The notes beneath the pieces were generated by a model. That model saw only the letters and a list, made by a program, of their open reading frames with translations. It was not told the DNA's origin and did not search any database. Positions 19,556 through 28,871 of a stretch of 64,000 nt of DNA are shown in pieces; the first letter of the stretch is position 1, and each line of letters begins with the position of its first letter. Made by a program: the position numbers and the translations under genes. This stretch comes from Nodosilinea sp. E11. GTDB taxonomy: Bacteria; Cyanobacteriota; Cyanobacteriia; Phormidesmidales; Phormidesmidaceae. The stretch is taken from the NCBI RefSeq assembly GCF_032813545.1, contig NZ_CP136520.1, forward strand, positions 1,916,001-1,980,000, written 5' to 3'.

Positions 19556-21565
19556 ATGCATTTATCCAGCGAGCCTCCCCCATCTATGAATATGGCCCAG
19601 CCTCCGTCGCCGTCTTCCCCTCGCCTGCACCGGGCCACCCTAGAAAATATGTTGCAATCTGCCGAGACCGTTGCCGCGCCCTGGACGATCGAAGACAGCG
19701 AAGAACTCTACCGCATCCACAGCTGGGGTGAGCCTTACTTTTCAATCAATGCCGATGGGCATCTGACGGTGTCGCCTCGGGGCGATCGCGGCGGTTCTTT
19801 AGACCTGTTCGACCTAGTCGAAGCGATCAAGCAGCGCAACCTCAATCTGCCTCTGCTGATTCGCTTTTCCGACATTCTCGAAGACCGGATCGAGCGCATC
19901 AATGCCTGCTTTGCTAAGGCGATCGCCCGCTACAAGTACTCGGGGGTTTACCGGGGTGTGTTTCCGGTCAAGTGCAACCAGCAGCGGCAGCTGCTCGAAG
20001 ATGTGGTGCGCTACGGTCGCCCCTACCAGTTTGGCCTAGAGGCTGGGTCAAAGCCCGAGCTGCTGATCGCCCTGGCGACCCTCGACACGCCCGGTGCTCT
20101 GCTGATCTGCAACGGCTACAAAGATAAAGACTACATTGAGACCGCCATGCTGGGGCAGCGGCTGGGGCAGAGACCGATCATTGTGATCGAGCAGATGAAC
20201 GAGGTGGCGATCGCGATCGAGGCCAGCCAGCGGCTCGGCATTCGCCCGGTGCTGGGGGTGCGGGCAAAGCTCAGCACCAAGGGCAGCGGTCGCTGGGGCA
20301 TTTCAGCGGGCGATCGCGCTAAATTTGGCCTCACCGTGCCCGAAATTCTGGCGGTGGTAGACCGGCTGCGCGAGGCTGATATGCTTGACTGCCTTCAGCT
20401 GCTGCACTTTCACATTGGTTCCCAGATCTCCGCCATCAGCGTGGTCAAAGAGGCCCTGCGGGAGGCCAGCCGCATCTACGTGGAGCTGGCGGACCTCGGG
20501 GCGGGTATGCGCTACCTGGATGTGGGCGGCGGCCTGGCGGTCGACTACGACGGTTCTAAGACCACCTTCTACGCCTCTAAAAACTACAGCACCCAAAACT
20601 ACGCTAACGACGTCGTGGCCGAGGTGCAGGAGGCCTGCCGGGTTAAGGGCATCCCGGTGCCCACCCTGGTGAGCGAGAGCGGACGGGCGCTGGTGTCTCA
20701 CCAGTCGGTGCTGGTGTTTGATGTGCTGGGCAGCAGCGATGCCCCCAACCACGAGACCGTCGAAGTGCCCGGTGACGACGACCATGTGATTTTGCGCGAA
20801 CTCTACGAGATCTACCAAAACCTCAGCGCCAACACCGTGCAGGAACTCTACAACGACGCGGTGCAGTTCAAAGAGGAGGCGATCAGCCTGTTTAACTTTG
20901 GCTACCTTAGCCTGTCGGCTCGGGCCAAGGCCGAGCGCTTGTTTTGGGCCTGCTGCCGCAAAGCCCTGTCGGTGGTTAGCGATGCCGACTATATCCCTGA
21001 GGATATCGAGGAACTGAACCAGAGCATGGCCTCGATCTACTACATCAACCTGTCGGTGTTTCAGTCGATGCCCGATACCTGGGCGATCGAGCAGCTGTTC
21101 CCGATTTTGCCGATCCACCGGCTCAACGAAGAGCCCAGCTGCCGGGGCACCCTGGCCGACCTCACCTGCGACAGCGACGGCAAAATCACCACCTTTATCG
21201 ACCTGCGCGACGTCAAGCACGTGCTAGAGCTGCACGCGCTCAAACCCGATCAGCCTTACTACCTGGGCATGTTCCTGGGCGGGGCCTACCAGGAGATCAT
21301 GGGTAACCTGCACAACCTGTTTGGCGACACCAACGCTGTGCACATTCACATGACTCCCAAGGGCTACCAGGTCGAGCAGGTGGTGAAGGGCGACACCATG
21401 ACCGAGGTGCTGGGCTATGTGCAGTACGACGCTGAAGACATGATTGAGAATATTCGCAGGCGATCGGAGCGGGCGCTGCAAGACAGCCAGATCACCCTGG
21501 AAGAGTCGCAGCTGCTGATTCAACACTACGAGCGCAGCCTGAGCCAGTACACCTACTTGGTTTAA
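19556..21565 (+). CDS. speA: Biosynthetic arginine decarboxylase
   Basis: Converts arginine to agmatine with PLP, the entry to putrescine and spermidine synthesis. 669 residues, typical of the SpeA type. PLP lysine lies in GVFPVKCNQQRQLLEDVV (about 141); other family marks are LEAGSKPELL, LHFHIGSQIS, LDVGGGLAVDYDGS, SGRALVSHQSVLVFD and the C-terminal CDSDGKI that closes the substrate site. The N-terminal 25 residues are Ser/Pro rich and variable, so a start at an internal ATG (MNMAQ) is equally possible. Monocistronic; the upstream gap contains repeats. Confidence 0.95.
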   Translation: MHLSSEPPPSMNMAQPPSPSSPRLHRATLENMLQSAETVAAPWTIEDSEELYRIHSWGEPYFSINADGHLTVSPRGDRGGSLDLFDLVEAIKQRNLNLPLLIRFSDILEDRIERINACFAKAIARYKYSGVYRGVFPVKCNQQRQLLEDVVRYGRPYQFGLEAGSKPELLIALATLDTPGALLICNGYKDKDYIETAMLGQRLGQRPIIVIEQMNEVAIAIEASQRLGIRPVLGVRAKLSTKGSGRWGISAGDRAKFGLTVPEILAVVDRLREADMLDCLQLLHFHIGSQISAISVVKEALREASRIYVELADLGAGMRYLDVGGGLAVDYDGSKTTFYASKNYSTQNYANDVVAEVQEACRVKGIPVPTLVSESGRALVSHQSVLVFDVLGSSDAPNHETVEVPGDDDHVILRELYEIYQNLSANTVQELYNDAVQFKEEAISLFNFGYLSLSARAKAERLFWACCRKALSVVSDADYIPEDIEELNQSMASIYYINLSVFQSMPDTWAIEQLFPILPIHRLNEEPSCRGTLADLTCDSDGKITTFIDLRDVKHVLELHALKPDQPYYLGMFLGGAYQEIMGNLHNLFGDTNAVHIHMTPKGYQVEQVVKGDTMTEVLGYVQYDAEDMIENIRRRSERALQDSQITLEESQLLIQHYERSLSQYTYLV

Positions 21566-21777
21566 GTCGGCTTGGTTTAGGCTGGCCTGGTTTAACCCTG
21601 CTATAGCTATCAGTCGGTAGGTGCAAGTAAACGTAGGATGGGGCAAAGGGCCATGTCCGTGCCCATCGCCATGTAACGGTTTGCGATTAATGGTGGGCAA
21701 ACCGTTAAAAACTCTCGACGACGCTAGGCCTAAAGGCTAGCTTTAGGGTTGTTTTATTTGGACTTTAACCGTCTACT

Positions 21778-22131
21778 ATGACTGTGCAACCGCGACCCTC
21801 TACAGCGAACTCAAACCTAATTCTGACCAACATAGAAACGATTCCCGGTAAAACCATTACCCAGCACCTGGGCCTGGTGCAGGGCAGCTCGGTGCGGGCC
21901 AAGCACCTGGGCCGCGACATCGCCGCAGGCTTAAAGAATATTGTCGGTGGTGAACTTAAGGGCTACACCGAGCTGCTGCAAGAAGCCCGCCAAGAGGCCA
22001 CTAACCGTATGGTGCAAGAGGCCCAGGCTAAAGGGGCCAATGCGATCGTCAACGTGCGATTTGCCACCTCGTCACTGACCCAGGGGGCCGCAGAGCTGTT
22101 TGTTTACGGCACCGCCGTGCGGGTGGAGTAG
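21778..22131 (+). CDS. YbjQ family (DUF74) protein
   Basis: A 117-residue YbjQ/heavy-metal-binding-domain protein, a family that forms pentameric rings. Recognisable segments are TIPGKTITQHLGLVQGSSVR, AGLKNIVGGELKGYTELL, RQEATNRMVQEAQAKGANAI and NVRFATSSL. The N-terminal extension of about 20 residues is polar. Its biochemical role is not established. The next gene, a membrane-anchored relative, starts two bases after this stop codon, so the pair forms an operon. Confidence 0.88.
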   Translation: MTVQPRPSTANSNLILTNIETIPGKTITQHLGLVQGSSVRAKHLGRDIAAGLKNIVGGELKGYTELLQEARQEATNRMVQEAQAKGANAIVNVRFATSSLTQGAAELFVYGTAVRVE

Positions 22132-22133
22132 CT

Positions 22134-22574
22134 ATGGATAGCCTGATTATATTTGCCGTGCTGCTAGGCATTGGCTATTTTTTTGGCACCCGCGCTGAAC
22201 AGCAGCATTTTCGCTCGTTGCAACAGCGGGAGAGTGCGATCGGTGGGTTGGTGCTCAGCGTGGCGGGGGCCAAGGCGGTGGTTCCTGACGCCCAGGCGGC
22301 GCAGTTGTTTGTGGGCAGTGTGGTGGTGTCGTCAGACTTCTTTAAGACGTTTATTGCCGGGGTAATGGGTCTGTTTGGCGGGCGCATTAGCGTCTACGAA
22401 ACCCTGCTAGAACGGGGCCGCCGCGAGGCTCTGCTGCGGATGGAAGAATCAGCCCTGGCCTGGGGTGCAAACCGGGTAGTAAACATCCGCATTCAAACCG
22501 CTGAGCTCAGCGGCAACAACGGTAAGGGGGTGGTGGCCCTAGAGGTGATCGCCTACGGCACCGGCATTCACTGA
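22134..22574 (+). CDS. Membrane-anchored YbjQ-like protein
   Basis: 146 residues. It has an N-terminal membrane helix (IIFAVLLGIGYFFG, about 5-18), then a diverged YbjQ domain (VGSVVVSSDFFKTFIAGVMG, GGRISVYETLLERGRREALL, MEESALAWGANRVVNIRIQT). The domain is related to the one in the preceding gene, so the two look like an ancient duplication with one copy tethered to the membrane; they may form a mixed ring at the membrane surface (inference). Its last 7 bases overlap the convergent EamA transporter gene. Confidence 0.82.
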   Translation: MDSLIIFAVLLGIGYFFGTRAEQQHFRSLQQRESAIGGLVLSVAGAKAVVPDAQAAQLFVGSVVVSSDFFKTFIAGVMGLFGGRISVYETLLERGRREALLRMEESALAWGANRVVNIRIQTAELSGNNGKGVVALEVIAYGTGIH

Positions 22575-23431
22575 TCGTTAACGGAGCTGGCGGCCAGGGT
22601 GGTGCCGAGAATCAGCCCGCCCCCCAGCAGAGTGCGTAGTGAGGGCATTTCTGCCAGCAAGAGGGCCGCCAGCACAATGCCATAGACCGGTTCTAGGGCG
22701 CTGATCACACTGGCGGTTTGGGTCCGCAGCACCGCCAGACTTTCGATAAATAGGGTGTGGGCCACTGCCGTACACAGCACCCCCAGCACCAGGAGTAGCC
22801 CCAGATCTCGGGGGTTGAGGTCTAGGGAGCCCAGGGGCGCGATCGCCCCCAGCCCAGCCAAACTCATCCAGGCAAAGAGATTTTGATAAAACGCGATCGC
22901 CACTGCCCCATACCGCTGTCGGTATCCTTTATTCAGCAGCTGCAATAGCGCAAAGGACAGCCCTGACAGCAGCCCCCAAATTGCCCCTGCCGTCGTCGTC
23001 GACCCCAAACGATACTCCGGAATCACCAGGGCCACGCCCAGGACGACCAGACCTGCGATCGCCCCATCACGCCACCGCCAGACAGTCTTAAACAGCAACG
23101 GCTCTAGCAGCGTGACAAACACCGGAAAGCTCGAAAAGGTCAACAGCCCAATCGCCACCGTCGCCAGCTGAATGCTGCGAAAAAAGCTCACCCAGTGAAA
23201 GGCCAACAGCATCCCCAGCAGCGCCAGACCCAGCAGATCTTTGGCGGCACCAGGGCGCAGGCTCGATCGCCCGACCGCCAGCACCAGCCCCAGGGCCAGA
23301 GTGGCAAATCCCGTGCGCCCCAGCACAATAACGGTGGCGGGTAGATCGAGAAATTTGCCAAACAGCCCAGAGAGGCCAAACAGAAAAACCGACGCGTGAA
23401 CCTGGAGTAGAGCGGTTTTAGAAGCGGGCAT
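22568..23431 (-). CDS. EamA/DMT-family transporter
   Basis: A 287-residue inner-membrane protein with ten predicted hydrophobic helices in two five-helix EamA repeats. Typical segments are VHASVFLFGLSGLFGKFLDL at the N-terminus, LLTFSSFPVFVTLLEPLLFK closing the first repeat and VISALEPVYGIVLAALLLAE closing the second. This drug/metabolite transporter superfamily moves amino acids and metabolites; the substrate is not readable. It converges with the YbjQ pair, overlapping by 7 bases. Confidence 0.87.
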   Translation of the reverse strand: MPASKTALLQVHASVFLFGLSGLFGKFLDLPATVIVLGRTGFATLALGLVLAVGRSSLRPGAAKDLLGLALLGMLLAFHWVSFFRSIQLATVAIGLLTFSSFPVFVTLLEPLLFKTVWRWRDGAIAGLVVLGVALVIPEYRLGSTTTAGAIWGLLSGLSFALLQLLNKGYRQRYGAVAIAFYQNLFAWMSLAGLGAIAPLGSLDLNPRDLGLLLVLGVLCTAVAHTLFIESLAVLRTQTASVISALEPVYGIVLAALLLAEMPSLRTLLGGGLILGTTLAASSVNDQ

Positions 23432-23560
23432 GGGTAAGGTGGATGGGTAGGGGGTAAGGGGTGGATGGGTAAAGAGTGAAGCGCCAAAGGTGGATGGATA
23501 AAGCAGACGTTAATCTACCCAGCCAGCCGCTACTCGCCTACCCGCTGCCCGTCTACCTGC

Positions 23561-25153
23561 CTACCGCTCCAGCCACACCTTCAGGCTGGCGGGCTGGGCG
23601 CGATCGCCCTCTAGCTTGATGCCGCGATCGTTAGAGGCCAGGTGACGGGCAATTTTGTAGACCGCCTCCACCTCGTCGCTGGCCCCTGCCTGCTCTGCCA
23701 GGGTTTCAATGCCCAGCGGCTCGCTGGCTGCTCGCAGCGCCGTCAGCACCCGCCGCTGGAGATCGAGAATGGTTGCCGCCGCTTTTTTGCCCGCCTCGAC
23801 CCCCGGCTGGTGGTAGGCGTTGATATTCACCAGTGAGGCATAGAAGCTCACCGCCCGTTCGTACAGAGCAATCAGCCCACCCACCACGCGGGGGTTTACA
23901 TCGGGGATGGTGATGGTCACCGAATCGCGACCGTTGTCGTACAGGGCGCTGCGGGTGCCGTAGAGAAAGCCATTCAGGTAGTCGCCGGAGGTGACATCAG
24001 GCTCCACTTCGATATCGTCCTGGTTGGGCAGGTCGTCGAGCACTTCAATAAAGGTGGCAAAGAAGTTGGGCACCCCGTCGCGCAGCTGCTGCACGTAGGC
24101 GTGCTGGTCGGTAGAGCCTTTATTGCCGTAGACGGCGATGCCCTGATGCACCACATTGCCATCAAGATCTTTTTCTTTACCCAGCGATTCCATAATTAGC
24201 TGTTGCAGGTAGCGGCTAAACAGCATCAGGCTGTCTTTGTAGGGCAGCACCACCATGTCTTTTTCGCCCTTGCCCTGGCCAGCGTGGTACCAGGCCATGG
24301 CCAACAGGGCGGCGGGGTTCGATTTCAAGTCGGGCACGCGGGTGGCCTCGTCCATCAGCTTGGCCCCATCGAGCATGGCGCGAATGTCGATGCCTTGGAG
24401 CGCGGCGGGCAGCAGCCCCACGTCCGACATCACTGAGGTGCGACCGCCGATCCAGTCATACATATAGAACTCTTTTAGCCAGCCCTCGGCCTTGGCTAGC
24501 TCGATGTCCATCTTGCTGCCTTCCATAGTGATGGCGACAGCGTGGTCGACAAAGTTGAGCCCCATCTGCTCGTAGGCAGCCTTGACCTCCAGCATGCCGT
24601 TGCGGGTTTCGGGAGTGCCTCCCGACTTGCTGGTGTTGAGAATCAGGGTGGCGGGCAGTTGGTCGAGCATACGGGTCATGGTGCGGCGCATGCCCGCTGG
24701 GTCGGTGTTGTCGATGAAGTGAATGGTCATGGGCGGTACGTCGGGCGACAGCGCCTCGGCTACAAACTGTGGCCCCAGGGCCGAGCCGCCAATGCCGACC
24801 GACAGCACATGCTCGAACCGGGGTGCTTCGGGGGGGTGAATTTCACCGGAGTGCACCTTGGCCGCAAAGTCTTCTACCGCCTGAATATCGGCCAGAATGC
24901 TATCGCGAATCTCGGGGCTGGGGGCTAAATCTGGGTTGCGTAACCAGTAGTGGCCCACCATGCGGTCTTCGTCGGGGTTGGCGATCGCCCCCTGTTCGAG
25001 CGCCACCATATCGGCAAAGGCCCGCTCAAACTTGGGGGCCATCGTCGCGACAAAATCATCGTCAAAGCGAATGCGACTGATATCGAGGTAAAGGCCCAAA
25101 CCATCGTGGTAGTACAGCCAGTCTTGGTACCGTTGCCACAGAGATTGGGTCAT
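23561..25153 (-). CDS. pgi: Glucose-6-phosphate isomerase
   Basis: Interconverts glucose 6-phosphate and fructose 6-phosphate, linking the Calvin cycle, glycolysis and glycogen. 530 residues, the cyanobacterial/plastid-type length. Sugar-binding and catalytic regions are visible: [70 protein letters not shown] and a late [15 protein letters not shown] containing the C-terminal catalytic lysine. Monocistronic, 129 bases from the transporter; that gap holds short GTGGATGG-type low-complexity sequence. Confidence 0.96.
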   Translation of the reverse strand: MTQSLWQRYQDWLYYHDGLGLYLDISRIRFDDDFVATMAPKFERAFADMVALEQGAIANPDEDRMVGHYWLRNPDLAPSPEIRDSILADIQAVEDFAAKVHSGEIHPPEAPRFEHVLSVGIGGSALGPQFVAEALSPDVPPMTIHFIDNTDPAGMRRTMTRMLDQLPATLILNTSKSGGTPETRNGMLEVKAAYEQMGLNFVDHAVAITMEGSKMDIELAKAEGWLKEFYMYDWIGGRTSVMSDVGLLPAALQGIDIRAMLDGAKLMDEATRVPDLKSNPAALLAMAWYHAGQGKGEKDMVVLPYKDSLMLFSRYLQQLIMESLGKEKDLDGNVVHQGIAVYGNKGSTDQHAYVQQLRDGVPNFFATFIEVLDDLPNQDDIEVEPDVTSGDYLNGFLYGTRSALYDNGRDSVTITIPDVNPRVVGGLIALYERAVSFYASLVNINAYHQPGVEAGKKAAATILDLQRRVLTALRAASEPLGIETLAEQAGASDEVEAVYKIARHLASNDRGIKLEGDRAQPASLKVWLER

Positions 25154-25397
25154 GGGCTTGTCCTCCGCCGGGTTGATAGGTTGAATTGAGCTGCGCCACT
25201 CATCGTACTCAGTAGCTCAGTATGGTGGGCCAGTCGTAAGGGAAGGTTAACTATCTGACCAGGTTAAGGGATGTTAACCCCTCTCGCAAAGCTGTCATGC
25301 TGCCATCACGCCCGCTGCCAGAATCTGGACAACTTAGAGATTTCATATATTTTTCTTATAGGTTGGGCTTGCTGTAGACCCAGGAGTAAGGTGGTGT

Positions 25398-25928
25398 ATG
25401 CGCGACCCATTTACTGAAGAAGAGTGGATGACCCTGCTACAAGCACCAATGCAAGTTGTCATGGGCGTCTGTCTTGCTGACCGAGTCGACCCTATTTCTT
25501 TTTTGCAGGAACTGAAGTCTGGAGTGGCTCTCGTTGAAGAAGAAATTCGGCGGGACGATCTGCCCGGCAACCTGGCCCCTAGCCTGGCTAACAGCATGGT
25601 AGCCCTCGATGCTGCCGAGGCCCTCGATGGCGATCAACTGCTGCTAAAAAAGCAGTTTGAACTGCTGGGGCTCATGCAGACCTTTAAAAGTTCGAAGGAC
25701 GGTCGTGGCTATGCGATCGCCTATCTGCAAAGAGTAGCCGCCATCCTAGACACCAACGTTACCGGTGTGCAAGCTACGGCCCTCAAAGAATGGCTGATGT
25801 CGGTGGCCGTAAAGGTGGCAGAAGCCCACCGCGAAGGCGGCATTATGGGGATCGGGTCGAGCCGCATTAGCGACAAAGAGAACGATGTACTGAAGAAAAT
25901 GAGTCAGGCCCTAGGTCTAGCAGGCTAA
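25398..25928 (+). CDS. Conserved protein of unknown function
   Basis: A 176-residue soluble, mainly helical protein that I do not recognise. It starts MRDPFTEEEWMTLLQAPMQV with LAP-like hydrophobic spacing, contains GVALVEEEIRRDDLPGNL, and ends with VAEAHREGGIMGIGSSRISD and a final amphipathic helix. No signal peptide, membrane span, cysteine cluster or nucleotide motif. The pattern of early helices and the conserved-looking SVAVKVAEA segment faintly recalls TerB-like proteins, but that is not strong enough to name it. It is divergent from pgi across a 244-base promoter region. Confidence 0.7.
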   Translation: MRDPFTEEEWMTLLQAPMQVVMGVCLADRVDPISFLQELKSGVALVEEEIRRDDLPGNLAPSLANSMVALDAAEALDGDQLLLKKQFELLGLMQTFKSSKDGRGYAIAYLQRVAAILDTNVTGVQATALKEWLMSVAVKVAEAHREGGIMGIGSSRISDKENDVLKKMSQALGLAG

Positions 25929-26205
25929 CTGCCGCTTTCGCTCTGAAAACCAGAGTTTAACGCGCTATTTACCGCGATTATAGATTGACCATGGTATAGA
26001 TAGCGTTAGAGACCAGGTGCAGCCCCTGTTTAGGGTCATCGGGCTTTCAGGAAGGTTCCTTATCGCTCCCGACTTCTAGACGGCGAAGCAAAAACCGTAG
26101 CAAATGCTACTTTATGATCGATAATTTCAGGTGCACAGGGCCGGTTGCTCTTGAACGGGTCCCTGGTTGATTAGCCCCATTGTTGTTGTGTGAGGAGTAC
26201 CGCCA

Positions 26206-26574
26206 ATGCTGATCGGATTTTTAATTAGCGTCATTGTGCTGGCTATTAGCCTGTTGATTATTTCAAAAATTCCTCCCATCGGGGTGGAAATTGATAGCCC
26301 GGTTAAGGCTTTGCTGGGTGGGGCGATTATTGGAGCGTTTAACGGCATCTGGGGCTTTTTCCCCAATGCGTTGCGTGGCTTTTTTGCCATTATTAGCCTG
26401 GGCTTAATTCCGCTGATTGGGGCTATTGTTGTATTTGGCTTAGCCGCCTGGCTGATCGAAGGGTTCCGTCTGCGCTATGGCATCTGGAGCGCCATTTTGG
26501 GTGCGATCGCCCTGGCCATTGTCAGCTCAATTTTGAACTTTATCTTGCAGTCGGTGGGCCTAGTCGGTGTCTAA
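26206..26574 (+). CDS. Holin-4_2-like (phage holin family) membrane protein
   Basis: A 122-residue protein, almost all membrane: four hydrophobic helices, starting MLIGFLISVIVLAISLLIIS, with a polar link PPIGVEIDSPVKALLGGAII and WLIEGFRLRYGIWSAILGA near the end. This matches the widespread phage_holin_4_2/YvlD-type family, which despite its name is mostly chromosomal and not linked to phage. No lysis genes or other phage genes are nearby, so lysis is unlikely. A terminator lies about 175 bases downstream, after a dispersed repeat. Confidence 0.78.
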   Translation: MLIGFLISVIVLAISLLIISKIPPIGVEIDSPVKALLGGAIIGAFNGIWGFFPNALRGFFAIISLGLIPLIGAIVVFGLAAWLIEGFRLRYGIWSAILGAIALAIVSSILNFILQSVGLVGV

Positions 26575-26578
26575 CACT

Positions 26579-26655
26579 GAATCCCGTTTGGTTACCCCCC
26601 GTTCAGCAGGGCGCATGCCATCCGCCCCTACGGTTTGGCCGTTTGGGAATCGGGG
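26579..26655. repeat. Dispersed hairpin element, copy 2
   Basis: GAATCCCGTTTGGTTAC, then GTTCAGCAGGGCGCATG with a GGGCGCATG / CCGCCC-type hairpin, CCCCTACGGTTTG and GTTTGGGAATCGGG. It matches the copy at 57128-57205 almost base for base along 75 positions; the copy at 2671 shares the outer part. Confidence 0.7.
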
Positions 26656-26750
26656 TTAGGCAATGCGGATGCGGTCTCAGCCGCTAGAAAAGGTTGAACG
26701 GGTAGGGGGCTTAACGGTTAACACCCTACCCTGACTCTGCTCTTTGACCT

Positions 26751-26783
26751 AAAGCCCTGAGCCAGTTTGGCTCAGGGCTTTTA
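26751..26783. terminator. Bidirectional terminator between convergent genes
   Basis: A 13-base-pair stem, AAAGCCCTGAGCC / GGCTCAGGGCTTT, with a 5-base loop and T-rich tails on both strands (TTTTAG on the plus strand). It lies between the holin-like gene (+) and the symporter gene (-) and can serve both. Confidence 0.85.
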
Positions 26784-26807
26784 GTTGGGCGCTAACTACC
26801 GGGAGGG

Positions 26808-27695
26808 TTAGCTGACCAGGGTTTGCTCGCGATCGCCCCGCTTGGTTGCCCACCAGGCAAACCCACCCCCGGTGGCAAACATCACCAGGCTATAGATCGC
26901 CGCTGGAATGGCCAGGTTGGGCTGGTTGAGCAGGGTGGGGGAACTGGCGATCGCGATCGCCAGCGTGCCGTTTTGAATGCCGACTTCCACCGTAATAGCG
27001 GTGGCATTGGGCCGATCGAGTTTGGCGACTAGGGCAATGAGGTGGCCCAGGGCCATAGCCCCCAGGTTGAGCGCCAGGGTCACTAGCCCCACCTGGGCAA
27101 AGAAACCTACCAGGCTCGCGCGCTGCTGCACCAGCAGGCCTGCAATAATTAACCCCAGCAGCGCCAGAGAGAGCCACTTGACCCTGCGTTCGACCTGGCT
27201 TGCAAACTGGGGTAGGTAATGGCGCAGCGTCATACCTACCGCCACCGGTATAGCTGTGATAACTGCAATTTGCCCAACCGTGGCTAGAAATGGCAGTTGA
27301 AGGGCAGCCGCTTCGCCCATAAATACCCCGGTCGCCAGGTTCACCACCAGAGGAATGGTAAAGACCGTAATTAAGCTGCTCAGGGCCGTCAGCGTAATCG
27401 ATAGCGCGACATTGCCCCGTGCCAGGTAGGTCACCAGATTAGAGGTTGGCCCCCCAGGGCAGGCAGCCAAGATCATCACCCCCACCGCAAGGTCGGGGGT
27501 CAGAGGAAAGATCGACGCCAGCCCAAAGCCCAACAGGGGCAGCATAATCAGCTGGGCCAGCAGCCCAATCACCGCTGCTTTGGGATACACCAGCACCCGC
27601 GTAAAATCGCCGGGCGTCAGCCCCAGGCCCATGCCCAGCATGACCATAAACAACGCCAGGGGCAAAAATACCGCCGTCAAAAAAGTTGATTCCAT
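26808..27695 (-). CDS. BASS-family (bile acid:sodium symporter) transporter
   Basis: A 295-residue membrane protein with about ten helices. It has the BASS pattern LGLTPGDFTRVLVYPKAAVI near the N-terminus and the sodium-site signature ILAACPGGPTSNLVTYLARG (about 75-95), then VEVGIQNGTLAIAIA for the crossover region of the second half. In cyanobacteria and plastids such proteins carry pyruvate or other monocarboxylates with sodium; the substrate here is unknown. The ATG at 27695 is used; a GTG one codon upstream is the alternative. Confidence 0.88.
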   Translation of the reverse strand: MESTFLTAVFLPLALFMVMLGMGLGLTPGDFTRVLVYPKAAVIGLLAQLIMLPLLGFGLASIFPLTPDLAVGVMILAACPGGPTSNLVTYLARGNVALSITLTALSSLITVFTIPLVVNLATGVFMGEAAALQLPFLATVGQIAVITAIPVAVGMTLRHYLPQFASQVERRVKWLSLALLGLIIAGLLVQQRASLVGFFAQVGLVTLALNLGAMALGHLIALVAKLDRPNATAITVEVGIQNGTLAIAIASSPTLLNQPNLAIPAAIYSLVMFATGGGFAWWATKRGDREQTLVS

Positions 27696-27807
27696 CACTC
27701 CACCGGTATTGTGCTGCGAGTAGTTTAACCAGACGGGGAATCTGCTTTAAAGCAATGGTTGGCGGGATTGCTGCCCTACATCACATCCGCATCCCATAAC
27801 CCCGCTT

Positions 27808-27829
27808 CCCTACCGGTCAACCGGTAGGG
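27808..27829. repeat. Perfect 10-bp inverted repeat
   Basis: CCCTACCGGT, two bases, ACCGGTAGGG. It is in the gap between the symporter gene and the monooxygenase gene, both on the minus strand. It has no T tract, so it is not a standard terminator; possibly part of the dispersed intergenic elements. Confidence 0.6.
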
Positions 27830-27926
27830 CGTTGGCATAGCCTGGCCGGAGGCCTGACGGCGGTTCGCCCTGAGACCATCGAGGGGAGCCAAGTAGGATT
27901 CTCGTATAACCCAGCAGGATTTAGGA

Positions 27927-28652
27927 TTACGAGCCGAGGTAATTAAATATGCTGACCATAAACCCTAGGGCGGCGATCACCAGCCCTGCGCCCATTACAT
28001 TGGTCTGCAAAGCGGTTAACCGATAGGCGGGGCGCAGCCAAAAACTTAACCCCCGACTAATTCTGGGCATAACCCCCCAGGTCAAAATTGACGATGTAAT
28101 TAAATTATTGATGACCAACGAAGTCGGCATTGGCCAGGTTTGCATAATGCCGAGGGCGCTGAACACCATGCCCTGAATCATCAGCGTGGGGTAAAGGCCC
28201 AGCACCACCGCCAGCACCTGTTTCCAGGGCGGCGGCCCCAGGCTGCTGCTCTCGTCTCCCCCAGTGTGGGACGAGAACCAGCCCTCTAGCCCGGTGCTAA
28301 ACGACTTGTAGCGGTAGGCCACAAAGGTCTCTCGGCCCTGCTCGAAGATTTCGGCGCGATCGCTCGACTTGAGCCAGCGGTTCAGTTCTTTAGGCGTTCT
28401 AAAGTGCACGATGGCATACCACTTCACAACCCCATCGTCGCAATCTAGGGGGGGGCAGAGGTCGGTGCGGGTGTAGCCCGAAAAGCCTCTAGCTGCTTTT
28501 GTCAGGCGAGCGTACCACTTGCGAAATAGGGCCTCGTGGCCCTTGGGCACAATGTATTCCGCCACAAAGGTCGAGTAAAAATAGTCGTCGGGGGAGACCG
28601 ATGAGTCGGAATCGGGGGCAGTTTGAGAATCTTGGGAGTCGAGGGAGGCCAT
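27927..28652 (-). CDS. Antibiotic biosynthesis monooxygenase-domain membrane protein
   Basis: A 241-residue protein. Residues about 25-120 form an ABM-type ferredoxin-like domain (EYIVPKGHEALFRKWYARLT, GFSGYTRTD, WYAIVHFRTPKELNRWLKSS). Two or three membrane helices follow (QVLAVVLGLYPTLMIQGMVF, then a C-terminal AGLVIAALGFMVSIFNYLG). This ABM plus C-terminal membrane arrangement is widespread in bacteria, with unknown substrate. The upstream small membrane-protein gene ends 6 bases before this start, so they form an operon. Confidence 0.82.
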   Translation of the reverse strand: MASLDSQDSQTAPDSDSSVSPDDYFYSTFVAEYIVPKGHEALFRKWYARLTKAARGFSGYTRTDLCPPLDCDDGVVKWYAIVHFRTPKELNRWLKSSDRAEIFEQGRETFVAYRYKSFSTGLEGWFSSHTGGDESSSLGPPPWKQVLAVVLGLYPTLMIQGMVFSALGIMQTWPMPTSLVINNLITSSILTWGVMPRISRGLSFWLRPAYRLTALQTNVMGAGLVIAALGFMVSIFNYLGS

Positions 28653-28658
28653 CGTCGC

Positions 28659-28871
28659 TTAGTAATGAAAGAAAAACGATCGGGCCGCAAAAAAACCGCC
28701 AATCAGCAGCAGCCAAAGCAGGTTTTGCTTAATAGTTTTTAGTTCGGCTAAGATTTGATCCGCCTGGGCGCTGGTCATCGGCATGGGTTCCGGGGGTGGA
28801 GTTGACGCACCCTCCGTCGGGGGCAGGGGAGCAGCCTTTGCCGGATGGGAGATGGGTTCTAGGTCAGCCAT
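28659..28871 (-). CDS. Small tail-anchored hypothetical protein
   Basis: A 70-residue protein starting MADLEPISHPAKAAPLPPTE: a Pro-rich N-terminus, then a short helix (AQADQILAELKTIKQN) and a C-terminal membrane helix, LLWLLLIGGFFAARSFFFHY. It looks like a tail-anchored membrane peptide. The frame stays open upstream to 29051, but I prefer the ATG at 28871 because the upstream residues are not hydrophobic or ordered. It is 6 bases upstream of the ABM gene. Function unknown. Confidence 0.65.
   Translation of the reverse strand: MADLEPISHPAKAAPLPPTEGASTPPPEPMPMTSAQADQILAELKTIKQNLLWLLLIGGFFAARSFFFHY

Noticed and set aside
20303-21220. 305-codon frame opposite speA
   Set aside because: Shadow of a well-conserved gene; the translated sequence has His/Gln/Val runs typical of antisense reading of GC-rich DNA.
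23440-23540. CRISPR-like or tandem repeat (GTGGATGG units)
   Set aside because: Units are irregular and too short; it is low-complexity sequence.
26206-26574. Prophage remnant, because of the holin-type gene
   Set aside because: No other phage gene lies nearby and the family is mostly chromosomal.
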